This document shows, in pieces, positions 24,101 to 33,604 of a stretch of DNA of 64,000 bases. The stretch's first letter is position 1, and every line of letters begins with the position of its first letter. Source of the DNA: CAYFLR01 sp964343805 (GTDB lineage: Bacteria; Bdellovibrionota_B; Oligoflexia; CAYFLR01); assembly GCA_964343805.1 (NCBI GenBank), contig CAYFLR010000007.1, positions 1 through 64,000 of the forward strand, written 5' to 3'. A program made the translations under genes and the position numbers. Under the pieces are notes generated by a model, which was not told the origin of the DNA, searched no databases, and saw nothing but the letters and a program-made list of their open reading frames with translations.

Positions 24101-25371
24101 AAAAAGAAAGCCACACCGTCACCATCCATCTGGTCATCACCATTATCTTCACTGACATATTCGGCCGTATTAAAAAAGGGCTCCAATAAAACTCGTTCCT
24201 CCTCCATGGTGGCCTGATCAAAAAACAGCTTTCCAAGGGGTTGAAAGTTATCCTGTTCTGGATCATAGACCGATAGAACTTCTTCGCCTGATTTGGCAAT
24301 GAGTCCCACCGTCCAGCTTTGGAGATAAGCTGAGAGGTTCATGAAGTTTTGTTTAGTTCGATCTTGGAATTGCAGAGATTCGATGGTGGGTGTGAAGAAT
24401 CTCCCCACATCATCATCTTTGGTAGTCAATTGTTTAAGAGCTTTTACAAAAATTCCTAATTGACCTTTTTTTCTTTGTTCAATGAGCTCAGGGGGAACAG
24501 AGTTCTCGATCAGCTCTTCATAGGAACCGATCAAAAAGCTTTTTACTTTATTTATAGAATCAACCGATTTGGCAGAAAGATTGCCGATCCTTTCTGCTTC
24601 TGCCAGCAAGACCTCCATCATCTCACCAATATGTACGGTGGCTTGTTCTGAGATTTCATTGTTTCTTTGCAGTAAAGCCCCGTAGTATTCCATATATTTA
24701 AGAATGAAGACTTCTAAAGAAAGGCTGCATCTCTCTTGGGGGACTTCCTTAAGTTCACCATTGTCCCAGATGGTTCTATAAAAGATCTCCCCCTCTTCCT
24801 CATCAGATAAGATTCTGGCGGTGCTAAGAAAAAACTTACTGAAATCGTACTCCTCTTCTAGATTTTTGCCTGCAACAAATTTAGAAAAAAAGCCGAAGGT
24901 TTTTCTTAGATTATTCACGGTATTGATTAGGGTATCTCCACATTGAAGTTGTTTAAAAAGAGGTTCAATTTTTTCTTTCACTCCCTCATCTAAACGGGTG
25001 AGAGTTTCCACATGTTTTTGTAATCCACTCACACCGAGACGCTTTTTCTCATCCTCTTCGGTCTCTTCAATGACCAGTTCTTCATCATTTTTCAATTGGT
25101 TTTGCAGACTGTCGATCAGGTCATCCATGTCGGCATTCACCTCTTCAGCCATTTGCTTGACATGGGCATCATCTTCATAGAGATCATCGAACTGAGCTTT
25201 TAAATCCTGTCCATCCTCTCCTATAAATTGTTTTGAAGTGTTCATAACGGTACTTATTGACTCCTGGATAGTCTCCTGTACGAGCCCAAACATTTTAAAG
25301 GAAACTTTTTTCATCAGCAGAATGTATTCTTTTTTCTTGGTGGAAAATTGCTCTAATATGGGGTCGCTCAT
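24097..25371 (-). CDS. CheZ-like helical protein, small paralogue
   Basis: A 424-residue acidic, all-helical cytoplasmic protein, paralogous to residues 200-560 of the protein at 7258-9072. Residues 81-90 (DMDDLIDSLQ) strongly resemble the C-terminal CheY-binding peptide of CheZ, but are internal. Then EELVIEETEEDEKKRLGVSG, a first helical module with a degenerate LQCGDTLIN (142-150; Asp146/Asn150), a central DFSKFFLSTARILSDEEE region, and a second module with LQFQDRTKQ (333-341), where Asp337 and Gln341 have the CheZ Asp-x3-Gln spacing. It ends in an acidic stretch and three Phe. I infer binding to, and perhaps dephosphorylation of, a CheY-like receiver. The ribosome binding site AGGATTGAG precedes the ATG. 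Confidence 0.62.
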   Translation of the reverse strand: MSDPILEQFSTKKKEYILLMKKVSFKMFGLVQETIQESISTVMNTSKQFIGEDGQDLKAQFDDLYEDDAHVKQMAEEVNADMDDLIDSLQNQLKNDEELVIEETEEDEKKRLGVSGLQKHVETLTRLDEGVKEKIEPLFKQLQCGDTLINTVNNLRKTFGFFSKFVAGKNLEEEYDFSKFFLSTARILSDEEEGEIFYRTIWDNGELKEVPQERCSLSLEVFILKYMEYYGALLQRNNEISEQATVHIGEMMEVLLAEAERIGNLSAKSVDSINKVKSFLIGSYEELIENSVPPELIEQRKKGQLGIFVKALKQLTTKDDDVGRFFTPTIESLQFQDRTKQNFMNLSAYLQSWTVGLIAKSGEEVLSVYDPEQDNFQPLGKLFFDQATMEEERVLLEPFFNTAEYVSEDNGDDQMDGDGVAFFF

Positions 25372-25470
25372 ATCTCAATCCTAATGTGAAGTATTAATCT
25401 CAAGACAGTATTTCTATAATTCTAGCAGTATACACCTGCATGTGAGGTAGTGGCAATTATTAATATATGG

Positions 25471-28032
25471 TTAGAAATTTTGAGCTTTTATAGAGAGTCG
25501 AACACAGGGAGGGAGCATATCCATAACATCCATTTGCCTTCCTTTGATGGTCACGTCCATTCCTGGGACAGGGTTTGATTTTATGGTCACTCGGCGAGAA
25601 TCTACTGCTTTTTTGTTCGGGCTGCCGAGATAATGAATTGTTCCAAAAGCGGGGTGTTCTTTACTCGTTCTCAGAGCTTCTTCTAAACCACGATCTTCAA
25701 TAATAAATATTTGCTTAACATTACTATATAGAGACCGTGGAGTCGTATCGGAGGGGCGAATTTCTATGGTGTTGAAGCGCATGCTCTTTGCTTCTCTCTG
25801 GAGAGCGCTGGCACCATTTAGATTTGGATCAATATGGATATAGTGTTTATGAGGATCCAATGTTCCAAGTAATTTTTGCGCATGTTTCATCATCTCTGAC
25901 CTGGAAACCTTTTTGTTTTGTTCTGAGGTAAAGGTGATAACTTCCTTCCCTTTTTGCTGTAGGTTTTGACGAAACTGTTCAAAACTGAGAATCTTTTGTT
26001 CCGCTCCAGTGGCAGAAATAGGACGGAAAAGGGGAGTTCCATTTAGTTTTTCTGCTAATTGATTTCCAGATTTAAAGAGGGGAAGGTTTTCCCAGGAGGA
26101 GGGGAGTGTTTTAGCGGTTTCAATTGCCACTTGGAAATTCAAATTTTGTCGGATGGCCAGATCAATCTCTTGTCTGACAATTGGTCCATCTCCCAGAAAA
26201 AGGGATAACCCTCCATGAGACTTTTGGTAGGAAAGTATTTCAATTCCCCTATCATGCCATGTTTCACCCACTATGACGACCTCTTTAATATGGGGTGCCA
26301 CTTCACTGGGGGTGATAGTTTGGGGAACGGTTGCTATGACACGAAACCCCCTATTTAGAGCTTCTTTTGTGAGTAACGAGTCCACAGAGCCTTTGGTGCC
26401 ACCGGTGATGATCAGAAATTTTTCGGGGCTCAAACTTTCAAGCAAAGCTTTTGCTTCACTAATCATCTGGTTCACTCCCCCTTCATTTAAAGAAGAGCTA
26501 GCTAAATGAGAGGTAGAGAAATAGACCATGGTTTTTCCCTCTGCTTTTAGGAGTGGCTCCATATGGTTTAGGTGATGGGTTTTTACCCCCCGTTGTTTCA
26601 ATCCCTCTTTCATCTGCTCCGTATGATATTCAAGCTCTTGGTTGGATGAGGCATGGGGAGTACTCAATTCTGCAATTTCCATATTTTGTCTGGCCTGCCA
26701 AGTCTCTATGATCTCAGTGTCATTTTGATAACGTGTCGATAAGTAGCCGCCGGTGAAGTAATTTTGTCCTACCACCACCGATCCATTGTTGAGTTTGCCG
26801 ATAAAGTCATTGGATCTTGGGGATGTTTGACCGACTACCGTTTGACCATTTCCTGATCGTCCTTGTAAAAACAAATCTCCAGTTGCAGAGAAATGCAGCT
26901 GAGAGTATTTCTTGTTTGAACTATAAGAAACATCAGCCATCACTTGAATAAAGTTGTTTCCTTTCAAACAGAGAGGGATATTGCCCGCAGGGGAGTGACC
27001 GGAAATAAGAGTATTCACCCCATTGAGTTTAAACCTTTCTATTAGTCCAGCGCTCGGTAAACGAAAGTTACCATCCTCTTTCTGCCTCATACTGTAGACT
27101 ACACTCTTAGAGTTTGCATAATTGGTATTTGATTGGACATCAAATTTGGAGTCTCCATAGGCAACGAGTTGATTAATGGCTTGCCAGGCAGGAGATTTCT
27201 CCTTACCCTGCTTCCCATAATTGGTCTCTATTTCCTTAACTTGGGAGCGCCCCCAGTTTTCTAGCGCCAAAACCCACTGGTCCACATTCGTATGAATCTC
27301 TTTTTGAGAGGGCACCACACCGTAGTTGGCGGTGCTTACCATTCCGTGCACTATGAGAACTTCACCTTTGCGGGTGATGAACTCACCTTGTTTGACATAT
27401 TCAAAGTATTCTCCCCCTGGTTCCAGTTGTTTGAAATAATCTTTGGCAGCCTCTTCCAAGGTGACCCTTTTGGATCGGAGTTCTTCAAGCTCAACTCGAT
27501 GTAATTCAAGACAATTTTTACATCCTAGTTCTGTTAAGTTATGTTGTAGGAATTCGAGTAAAGAGGTGGATTCTCTGCTTTGATGATGCCATCTATCTAG
27601 AAGTATGAGTTTATTAATATCCCGGTTGCCAATGATGAGTTTGACCCGGTCGGGATATTTCTTTTTTAGCTGGAGCAGCCACCTTCGTACTTTGATAGAA
27701 TCGGGTCCTCGATCTCCAATATCACCCCCCACCACCAATTCGAAATGAGATCGAGTGAAATCCAGCTCACCCTTTTCGTTAAATGTGAGGCCTTTTTGTT
27801 CTATTTCATGGGTGAGTCCTTCTTTAAATCCTTCTAAATCAGTAATATAGGTATAGGGGTACTGTTGTTTTTGCCCTACAATGGGGCTGGCATTAACGGG
27901 AAATCCTGTTTGTTCTCCATTTTTTATCTGAGAGTGACTTCTTTTTTTGCAACCCATGAACCCCAAAAAGAGCAAAAGAGCACAAATTCCAAGGACTAAG
28001 CTATTAAAGTATCTCATTCGGGTGGTTTTCAT
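25471..28032 (-). CDS. Lipoprotein with PPP-type phosphoesterase fused to SLOG-like domain
   Basis: About 853 residues with a lipobox (LGFMGCKKR). The N-terminal half (60-400) is a calcineurin-like PPP phosphoesterase: YITDLEGF, VGGDIGDRGP, IIGNRDIN, LIVHGMV, ISGHSPAG, the standard metal-ligand set except Glu where the first His is usual. The C-terminal half contains an SLOG/LOG-like Rossmann domain: LIITGGTKGSVDSLL, RVIATVPQ and LSLFLGDGPIVRQEIDLA (about 540-630), perhaps followed by a second degenerate copy. SLOG domains bind or cleave nucleotides. A membrane-anchored periplasmic fusion of both is unusual; nucleotide or phosphoprotein turnover is inference. The ATG at 28032 follows GAAGG closely. 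Confidence 0.7.
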   Translation of the reverse strand: MKTTRMRYFNSLVLGICALLLFLGFMGCKKRSHSQIKNGEQTGFPVNASPIVGQKQQYPYTYITDLEGFKEGLTHEIEQKGLTFNEKGELDFTRSHFELVVGGDIGDRGPDSIKVRRWLLQLKKKYPDRVKLIIGNRDINKLILLDRWHHQSRESTSLLEFLQHNLTELGCKNCLELHRVELEELRSKRVTLEEAAKDYFKQLEPGGEYFEYVKQGEFITRKGEVLIVHGMVSTANYGVVPSQKEIHTNVDQWVLALENWGRSQVKEIETNYGKQGKEKSPAWQAINQLVAYGDSKFDVQSNTNYANSKSVVYSMRQKEDGNFRLPSAGLIERFKLNGVNTLISGHSPAGNIPLCLKGNNFIQVMADVSYSSNKKYSQLHFSATGDLFLQGRSGNGQTVVGQTSPRSNDFIGKLNNGSVVVGQNYFTGGYLSTRYQNDTEIIETWQARQNMEIAELSTPHASSNQELEYHTEQMKEGLKQRGVKTHHLNHMEPLLKAEGKTMVYFSTSHLASSSLNEGGVNQMISEAKALLESLSPEKFLIITGGTKGSVDSLLTKEALNRGFRVIATVPQTITPSEVAPHIKEVVIVGETWHDRGIEILSYQKSHGGLSLFLGDGPIVRQEIDLAIRQNLNFQVAIETAKTLPSSWENLPLFKSGNQLAEKLNGTPLFRPISATGAEQKILSFEQFRQNLQQKGKEVITFTSEQNKKVSRSEMMKHAQKLLGTLDPHKHYIHIDPNLNGASALQREAKSMRFNTIEIRPSDTTPRSLYSNVKQIFIIEDRGLEEALRTSKEHPAFGTIHYLGSPNKKAVDSRRVTIKSNPVPGMDVTIKGRQMDVMDMLPPCVRLSIKAQNF

Positions 28033-28091
28033 CACCCTTCTATTCGGAAAATAAGAGATTATATTAATAGGAAAATGAACAAAAACCCTAT

Positions 28092-29130
28092 TTAGTCAAA
28101 GGAAATATCTCTAACATAGTGACATGTATAGCCATTTGGTTTTTTCTGGAGATAGTCTTGGTGATAATCTTCCGCCTTATAAAAGCCATTGGCGGGGGTA
28201 ATTTCGGTCACAACTTTTTTCCCCCACACTCCTGACTTTTCCACCTGTTTTATAACCTCTTGAGCTGTCTGTTGTTGCTTCTCATTTTGATAAAATATAG
28301 CTGATCGATATTGGGGGCCCCTGTCATTTCCTTGGCGATTCTGGGTTGTGGGATCATGGATTTTAAAAAAGAACTGGATAATTTGTTCAAAAGAGGTCTT
28401 CTTAGGATCAAAAGTAACCAAAACAGACTCAGCATGGGCGGTGGTACCCATCTTTACCTTATCGTANNNNNNNNNNGGCATCGGACTCATCACCACCGGC
28501 ATATCCTACATCTGTAGATATTACACCGGGCTGTTTCCGTATAAGTTCTTCCATACCCCAAAAGCATCCACCTGCTAAGATAGCCGTTTCATGAGAAGAG
28601 GTTGTATTTACAAGGTTCATAGCTTTGTCCTTTGTTTGAGTGGGAAAGAGTTTTACATATTGAGCATACCCTTGCTTCTCTAATTCCTTTACGGGAATAA
28701 ATCGAAGGGCGGCAGAGTTCATACAGTAGCGTTTTCCAGTAGGAGCCGGCCCATCATTAAACACATGCCCTAAATGGGAATCGGCTTTTTTACTCCTTAC
28801 CTCGGTTCTGGTTCCTAGAAAAAGGGAATGATCTTTTTTGTATTTAACCACCTCTTTGGCTATGGGTTTTGTAAAGCTGGGCCAACCGGTGCCTGATTTA
28901 TATTTATCCAGTGAGCTAAAGAGGGGGGTGCCGTCTACAATATCCACATAAATGCCTGGTTCTTTGTTATCCCAGTATTTATTTTTAAAAGCGGGCTCAG
29001 TTCCATCATTTTGTGTCACTTCATATTGTAACGGGGTGAGTTTTGATTTGAGATGGGTTTTATTTGTTTCCTCTGCACAGGCTAAGGAACTGGTACTCAG
29101 CCAAATTAAAAAGAAAGTGGGGAGTCTCAT
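28092..29130 (-). CDS. msrBA: Periplasmic MsrB-MsrA methionine sulfoxide reductase fusion
   Basis: One gene split by a 10-N gap (28467-28476) that shifts the frame. The N-terminus is a signal peptide/lipobox (STSSLACAEE). MsrB comes first: GIYVDIVDGTPLFSS, SGTGWPSF, HLGHVFNDGPAPTGKRYC with the catalytic Cys before MNSAAL; the zinc CxxC pairs are absent, as in other fused forms. MsrA follows: AGGCFWGMEE (catalytic Cys), GYAGG, then after the gap GTTAHAESVLV, FFKIHDPTTQNRQGND, PQYRS, AEDYHQDYL. Both stereoisomers of methionine sulfoxide should be repaired outside the cytoplasm. The start at 29130 has AAAGGAG upstream. The frameshift is best explained by the gap size, not a mutation. Confidence 0.9.
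28467..28476. other. Assembly gap (10 N) inside msrBA
   Basis: Ten N between GYAGGDESDA and YDKVKMGTTAHAE. Alignment with the MsrA family suggests only a few residues are missing, so the real gap is small but not exactly 10 bases. Confidence 0.95.
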
Positions 29131-29244
29131 ACACATTTCTCCTTTCCATCAAGAATTATATTCAATTTATAATACGATCTAGCAACTGAAAAGTTACAAT
29201 AGAATGAATTTTAATTTTTTGCGCACTTTTGTTAAAGTATAAGA

Positions 29245-30198
29245 ATGGATCTTAAACTAACCACAGTAAAAAATATCCTCGTTGTTATTGTTCTACTAAT
29301 TCATCTCTATCCCACTCAGGCTATAGCGGGCCCGAACCCTTCAGCGGCAAACTGTATCACTTTGTTAAGAAAGCAAGTAAAACGAGAGAACCAATTAAAA
29401 TATTCAAGGCAGCAAAGGCTTTCGGGTGAAGCCCTCAAGAGGAACTTGAAAAAAGCTCGAGTTGTTGGGAAAGATGCCGCTCTCATTCTTAAAAAACTCA
29501 GAGCTTTGGCTCAGGATTTAGCTAAAAACAACTTTTCCAATGTCGAGAAACAGCCTCGATCTCACATTAAACTGTTAAGAGCTATGTATGAAACAGAGGT
29601 TTCTCTCTCCTCCTTAGGACTCAATTCTCCTGCCGCCTGGGCAATGATATTTGTAAACCGAGCTCTGCTAAAAGAAGCTCGCGACATCAAAGAAATATTA
29701 ACCCAAAACCCCAAGATAAGTTTTATCTTTCATCAACTGGATAAAGTAGAGATCCATCAGGAGGGTGGAAGAAGGGTGATGGGAAAACTTCCTCGCAGTC
29801 TAGAAAACTTTCGGATAATTTATACCAAGGTTAAAAAAGATCATGTTCGCATTTATCGAGGATCTAAGCACCCTAAGGAAATTCAGGTATCCAATGCTTT
29901 AAGGGGAAAGCCTGCTGATCAAATTCCATCCGGTGAATTTGAGTTCTTAACTCAGAAGCAAGCTTTAGATCATATCAATCATGCACAGGGGTTTCATCCT
30001 GATGGTGTTTCGGTGAGCACCAAATTGGAAGCTGCGAGTATTTATGCTAAAGCCGTAGTGGTTTATGATATCCCTCTTACGCTTCTTCGCAAACTTCCCG
30101 ATGGTGATCCCTATTTAGGCGAGAAAGTCTTTAAACACTCGGTCCCAGACCATTTTCGAGTGGGGGTGATTCGTGCCGTCTCTGCAACTGCCAAATGA
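29245..30198 (+). CDS. Exported protein with putative ADP-ribosyltransferase-like domain
   Basis: A 317-residue protein with a signal peptide (about 1-28, ending in QAIAG). Residues 35-180 are helical and basic. The C-terminal domain has the order of motifs of the R-S-E class of ADP-ribosyltransferases: HVRIYRGSK (Arg205), GVSVSTKLEAASIYA (Ser258-Thr259, followed by the usual Ala-rich helix), VVYDIPLTLL, and LGEKVFKH (Glu293). This fold is common in secreted toxins. Assignment is from motifs only, so it needs structural confirmation. It ends one base before the convergent gene at 30199. Confidence 0.5.
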   Translation: MDLKLTTVKNILVVIVLLIHLYPTQAIAGPNPSAANCITLLRKQVKRENQLKYSRQQRLSGEALKRNLKKARVVGKDAALILKKLRALAQDLAKNNFSNVEKQPRSHIKLLRAMYETEVSLSSLGLNSPAAWAMIFVNRALLKEARDIKEILTQNPKISFIFHQLDKVEIHQEGGRRVMGKLPRSLENFRIIYTKVKKDHVRIYRGSKHPKEIQVSNALRGKPADQIPSGEFEFLTQKQALDHINHAQGFHPDGVSVSTKLEAASIYAKAVVVYDIPLTLLRKLPDGDPYLGEKVFKHSVPDHFRVGVIRAVSATAK

Positions 30199-31824
30199 TT
30201 AATCAAGCTCAACTTCATATTCATGGGCCACCCATTCTTTCTGCAGCTGTCCATACTGCCGATTGGCAATAGAGAACTGGATGGTTAAACTATTCACATC
30301 CATGGGGATCTTAAAGGTAAATAGATTTTTCTTCGCCATGAAAAGTGTTTGAGCATTAATATCTAATCTATTTTCCATTACTCCTATGGGGAGTCGCACT
30401 TTATAATCTGGTTTTTCCGAAGAAGAGATATTTGCATAAACCATCAGATAATCTAATTTTTCTAAAATTCGAAACGCCTCTGTAATGGCATTTTGGGGGT
30501 GATAATCAAGCATTGCCGTGGAACCTGCGGTTAAGTCACCCTCTGTTTTAAATTCTCCATCTTCATTCATTCTTATTGTGGCCTTAGTTTTTCCAGTTAA
30601 GGTGAGCTGGTAGGGAGATCCCTGATCATTGAAAGTGAGGATTTCTCCTGAGGGAGTTTGCACTTCAAACCAATAGCTCAGGAGATTTTCGGCTGTCTCT
30701 GGGATCCTTATTTTAAAACAACGATCTAATTTATAAGCATAACAATTTCCACCATACATGGGACCTGCTTGTTCCACCTCTCCTCCGTCGATTTGGTATT
30801 TGAGCGCGATTTTTTGCTTATCGGTATCTACTGGTTTTTCACTGGTATAAAACCGAACCCAGACCTGTCCTCCCGCCTGAGGTTGAGCTGAGTTTTTATC
30901 TAGAAGGTAGCTATTGCTGGAGGCATAGGGAGCCATATCCATTTCATAGCTATGTTTATTATCAAAATGAGATACGGTTAGAATGTCGGTTTTCTTTTCT
31001 ACTAGCTTTACCGTATAAGAACTGGCTTGACTGGATTTACCAAATAGATTTTTGGTATAAGTCTCTTGATAAAGCTTGAGACCGGTGGCAAATCCAGATC
31101 CCTTTCTTAAATTTAAAGAGTAATTACCTGAGCCCGCAATGCCTGGTATACCAGTGAAACTCCCACTTTCAGCACCTACTTTTTCCCAAACTCGGCTTAC
31201 GGTTTTATCATTTTTAAAATCCATATAGGGCTTGAATGTGATAGTTTCTTGCCAGTTAGGACGAGCACATGTTGCAATGGCTAAAAAACGAATCAACCGA
31301 ACCTCTTCTCCGTTGGCTAGTTGGGCTGAACCAATGTTTTCAATATAGTTTAATGGAACTGTACGATAAGAATTGGATTCTGTTCCCGTGTGATAAATAC
31401 CCACACCTTGTGCATGTTCTAGTGCTTTTTCCCTCGCTGCCAAAATAATTTCTGCCAAATAGCAGGTTCTATTTTTAAACGTGTATGAGTTGTATTGATC
31501 TGTAATAAACTGTCCATTTTCCATCATGCCTTCCCAGCGGTAGCTGTTGAGGATGGGGGATTCAATGAGCTGTTCTGCTCTTTGTTTACAATCAATTTTT
31601 ACTCTTCTCTGATGGTAGTTATAAGGGCTCTGCTCATTGCTAATAATAGGGCAACTGTAAGGATCTATTAAGTAATCCGCTTCGACTTCATCTGATAAAG
31701 CCACCTTTTTCTCCGTGACAAAGGCAGAAACCAATCTTATATCTAAGCCATCATAGTTTTTAATTTCTTGCCCTGTGAGGGGAAGGGATAGTAGGAAAAT
31801 AAAGTTTAAAATTAAGTATTTCAT
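30199..31824 (-). CDS. Large exported protein, unrecognised
   Basis: A 541-residue protein. The ATG at 31824 is preferred because GGAGT lies 5 bp upstream and it gives a clean signal peptide (MKYLILNFIFLLSLPLTGQE). The mature chain is beta-rich, with about six Cys in its first 180 residues (DPYSCPI, RVKIDCKQRA, NRTCYLAE, IATCARPN) and a C-terminal region with two Ig-like sandwiches (ESYWFEVQTPSGE-like segment, then TKATIRMNEDGEFKTEG). No catalytic motif found. It follows the RDD membrane-protein gene by 108 bp on the same strand. Confidence 0.65.
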   Translation of the reverse strand: MKYLILNFIFLLSLPLTGQEIKNYDGLDIRLVSAFVTEKKVALSDEVEADYLIDPYSCPIISNEQSPYNYHQRRVKIDCKQRAEQLIESPILNSYRWEGMMENGQFITDQYNSYTFKNRTCYLAEIILAAREKALEHAQGVGIYHTGTESNSYRTVPLNYIENIGSAQLANGEEVRLIRFLAIATCARPNWQETITFKPYMDFKNDKTVSRVWEKVGAESGSFTGIPGIAGSGNYSLNLRKGSGFATGLKLYQETYTKNLFGKSSQASSYTVKLVEKKTDILTVSHFDNKHSYEMDMAPYASSNSYLLDKNSAQPQAGGQVWVRFYTSEKPVDTDKQKIALKYQIDGGEVEQAGPMYGGNCYAYKLDRCFKIRIPETAENLLSYWFEVQTPSGEILTFNDQGSPYQLTLTGKTKATIRMNEDGEFKTEGDLTAGSTAMLDYHPQNAITEAFRILEKLDYLMVYANISSSEKPDYKVRLPIGVMENRLDINAQTLFMAKKNLFTFKIPMDVNSLTIQFSIANRQYGQLQKEWVAHEYEVELD

Positions 31825-31932
31825 TTTGTACTCCAAATGGGGGTTCTCAATAACTCCCCTGGAGGTAAATGAGTTCTTTGATTTTGACAAGAAATGGAAG
31901 CCTGAATGGTGAGATAAAAACTCTGAATGGTA

Positions 31933-33183
31933 TTATTTGTTAATTTGATCCCAACTATATACTTCTTTACCTGGATTAATACTGACAGAATTTACAATTT
32001 TAATAAAATCTTTTATCTCCTTTGGTGATCGGACCACTGTGGAGAATTGATAAGCCGATTCATGGGTGGTAATATAAGCATTTAAATTATACTTATTAGG
32101 CTTGTCTACCGGCTGTTCCATATAGTACCAGAAGATATTAGTATCTTTATCATAAATGATATCGTGTCTGATTTTTACTCCCTGCTTATTTTTAAGAGTG
32201 GTTCCTTTTAGCAAATGTTCTTCTATATCTTCATCCTTCAGGATATTTGAGCTAGAGTATTGATAGAGAGATCGGTCATAAAGTTGATCTATTAATTCAG
32301 TCTTTGCTTCTGGAATGATGGTGGTTACCACAAAAGTAAGCTTAGGTTCGGCTCTATAAAGCACATCAAGAACTTTAGATACGCCTCCTTTTTCTCCTCC
32401 TTGCTGCACTCTTGTATGTTCTGCCGCTTTTACTCCGAGCGAATAATGTTCTAGACCTTGGGGAATATAGAGAGAGAGTTCATTTTCTATTTCATAGGAG
32501 ATCCATTGATCTTGTTCTGCTGCCGGTTGCTTGGCTGTATAAGTTGAATTTATTAATGCTTGAACTTTCTCGGTTTGCCTTTCCATTTTGTACAAAGGAA
32601 TCATCATTATAATAATTAATCCAGTGAGCATGGATAATTTTAAATTTGAACATCTTCGATCTTGTATGACATAACTGCCAGTTAGATAATCATGATGCAG
32701 CCTGCTGGTGGGAGAGTATTTGAACAAAAGAATCAAAACGATAAAAACAGCGATTTTTATTCCCACCGCCGGAATGAGAAAAATCACACCAAAAATGATG
32801 GGACGTATAAGTGATTGCAGTATAGATAGCTTTCCATAACTTTGGTTGACAACCTTGATTCCATGAATCTTCTGGCCTAGGGTTCCTTGCCAACTGGATA
32901 TCTGTGGAGCTACATAATAGATAACAAAGAGTGATAAAAGGATTATGGTCTCAATAAGAGGGGAGAGTTTCCCAATGAGAATCTGCCCCACCGATGTGAC
33001 CATGAGAAGGCTCAAGATGGAATCAAAAAGAAAAGCATTGAGCCTAGGTCTTAAGGTCGCAAATTGAATAACGGGTTTTGCCGACTTAAAGATCTGCTTG
33101 GACCTATTCACAATCATGCGAACTTCTTTGGAAGAGGGAAGTGTAGGGGATGTTTCAATAACGATGGTTTTATGTGCCGACAT
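31933..33183 (-). CDS. RDD-family membrane protein with C-terminal exported-type domain
   Basis: A 416-residue protein. Residues 45-180 match the RDD domain: RPRLNAFLFDSIL (Arg and Asp), several transmembrane helices, TLGQKIHGIKVV and LHHDYLTGSYVI. A further hydrophobic segment (about 185-200) leads to a 200-residue soluble domain (EIENELSLYIPQGLEHY, LDVLYRAEPKLTFVVTTII). RDD proteins are poorly understood; some act in ion transport. An AGGAG ribosome binding site precedes the ATG at 33183. Hairpin array B lies just upstream of this gene and of the divergent CULT gene. Confidence 0.8.
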   Translation of the reverse strand: MSAHKTIVIETSPTLPSSKEVRMIVNRSKQIFKSAKPVIQFATLRPRLNAFLFDSILSLLMVTSVGQILIGKLSPLIETIILLSLFVIYYVAPQISSWQGTLGQKIHGIKVVNQSYGKLSILQSLIRPIIFGVIFLIPAVGIKIAVFIVLILLFKYSPTSRLHHDYLTGSYVIQDRRCSNLKLSMLTGLIIIMMIPLYKMERQTEKVQALINSTYTAKQPAAEQDQWISYEIENELSLYIPQGLEHYSLGVKAAEHTRVQQGGEKGGVSKVLDVLYRAEPKLTFVVTTIIPEAKTELIDQLYDRSLYQYSSSNILKDEDIEEHLLKGTTLKNKQGVKIRHDIIYDKDTNIFWYYMEQPVDKPNKYNLNAYITTHESAYQFSTVVRSPKEIKDFIKIVNSVSINPGKEVYSWDQINK

Positions 33184-33324
33184 AATTTTCTCCTGCTTGC
33201 ATCTGGCTCTAATTTACTTATCGGTAAATTGCTGGAATTGCATGACGATTCGACGGAAACCTTTGTTGTATTAAATAGTTAAGTATGTAGCTTTAGATGG
33301 GGGCATTTTTTCTTACGAATCACA

Positions 33325-33495
33325 GCTGACATTGAGGCTGTTAACAAATTATTAATGCTTTATATGGCAGGGTTTTTGGCAAAGGAGCTGTCATTGAGGC
33401 AATTAATAAGGCGTTACTTTGTTATATGGCAGTGTTTTAGGGGCAAGAGCTGACATTGAGGTTGTTAATAATTTATTAATGCCCTATATGACAGA
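33325..33495. repeat. Three-copy tandem hairpin array B, 62-bp period
   Basis: Three units begin with GCTG(A/T)CATTGAGG at 33325, 33387 and 33449, so the period is exactly 62 bp. Each is a hairpin of about 46 nt whose outer stem is CTG-CAT pairing with ATG-CAG, around a TTAA..ATTAAT core. The third copy matches the first closely; the second has a more diverged core. The array occupies most of the 421-bp space between divergent genes at 33183 and 33605. Outer stems differ entirely from array A, but copy number, period and core are the same. Confidence 0.85.
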
Positions 33496-33604
33496 CTCAC
33501 CTGGGCAAAACTTACCATAACCCTGCGGTTTGTGTGGGTTTGCCAAGCTGCATAAATTTTACTATACCTATTTTAGGAGTTCAAAAAAGTCAAAAGGAGA
33601 GATT

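Noticed and set aside
28459..28502. Frameshift mutation in msrBA
   Set aside because: It coincides exactly with a 10-N run, so it reflects unknown gap length.
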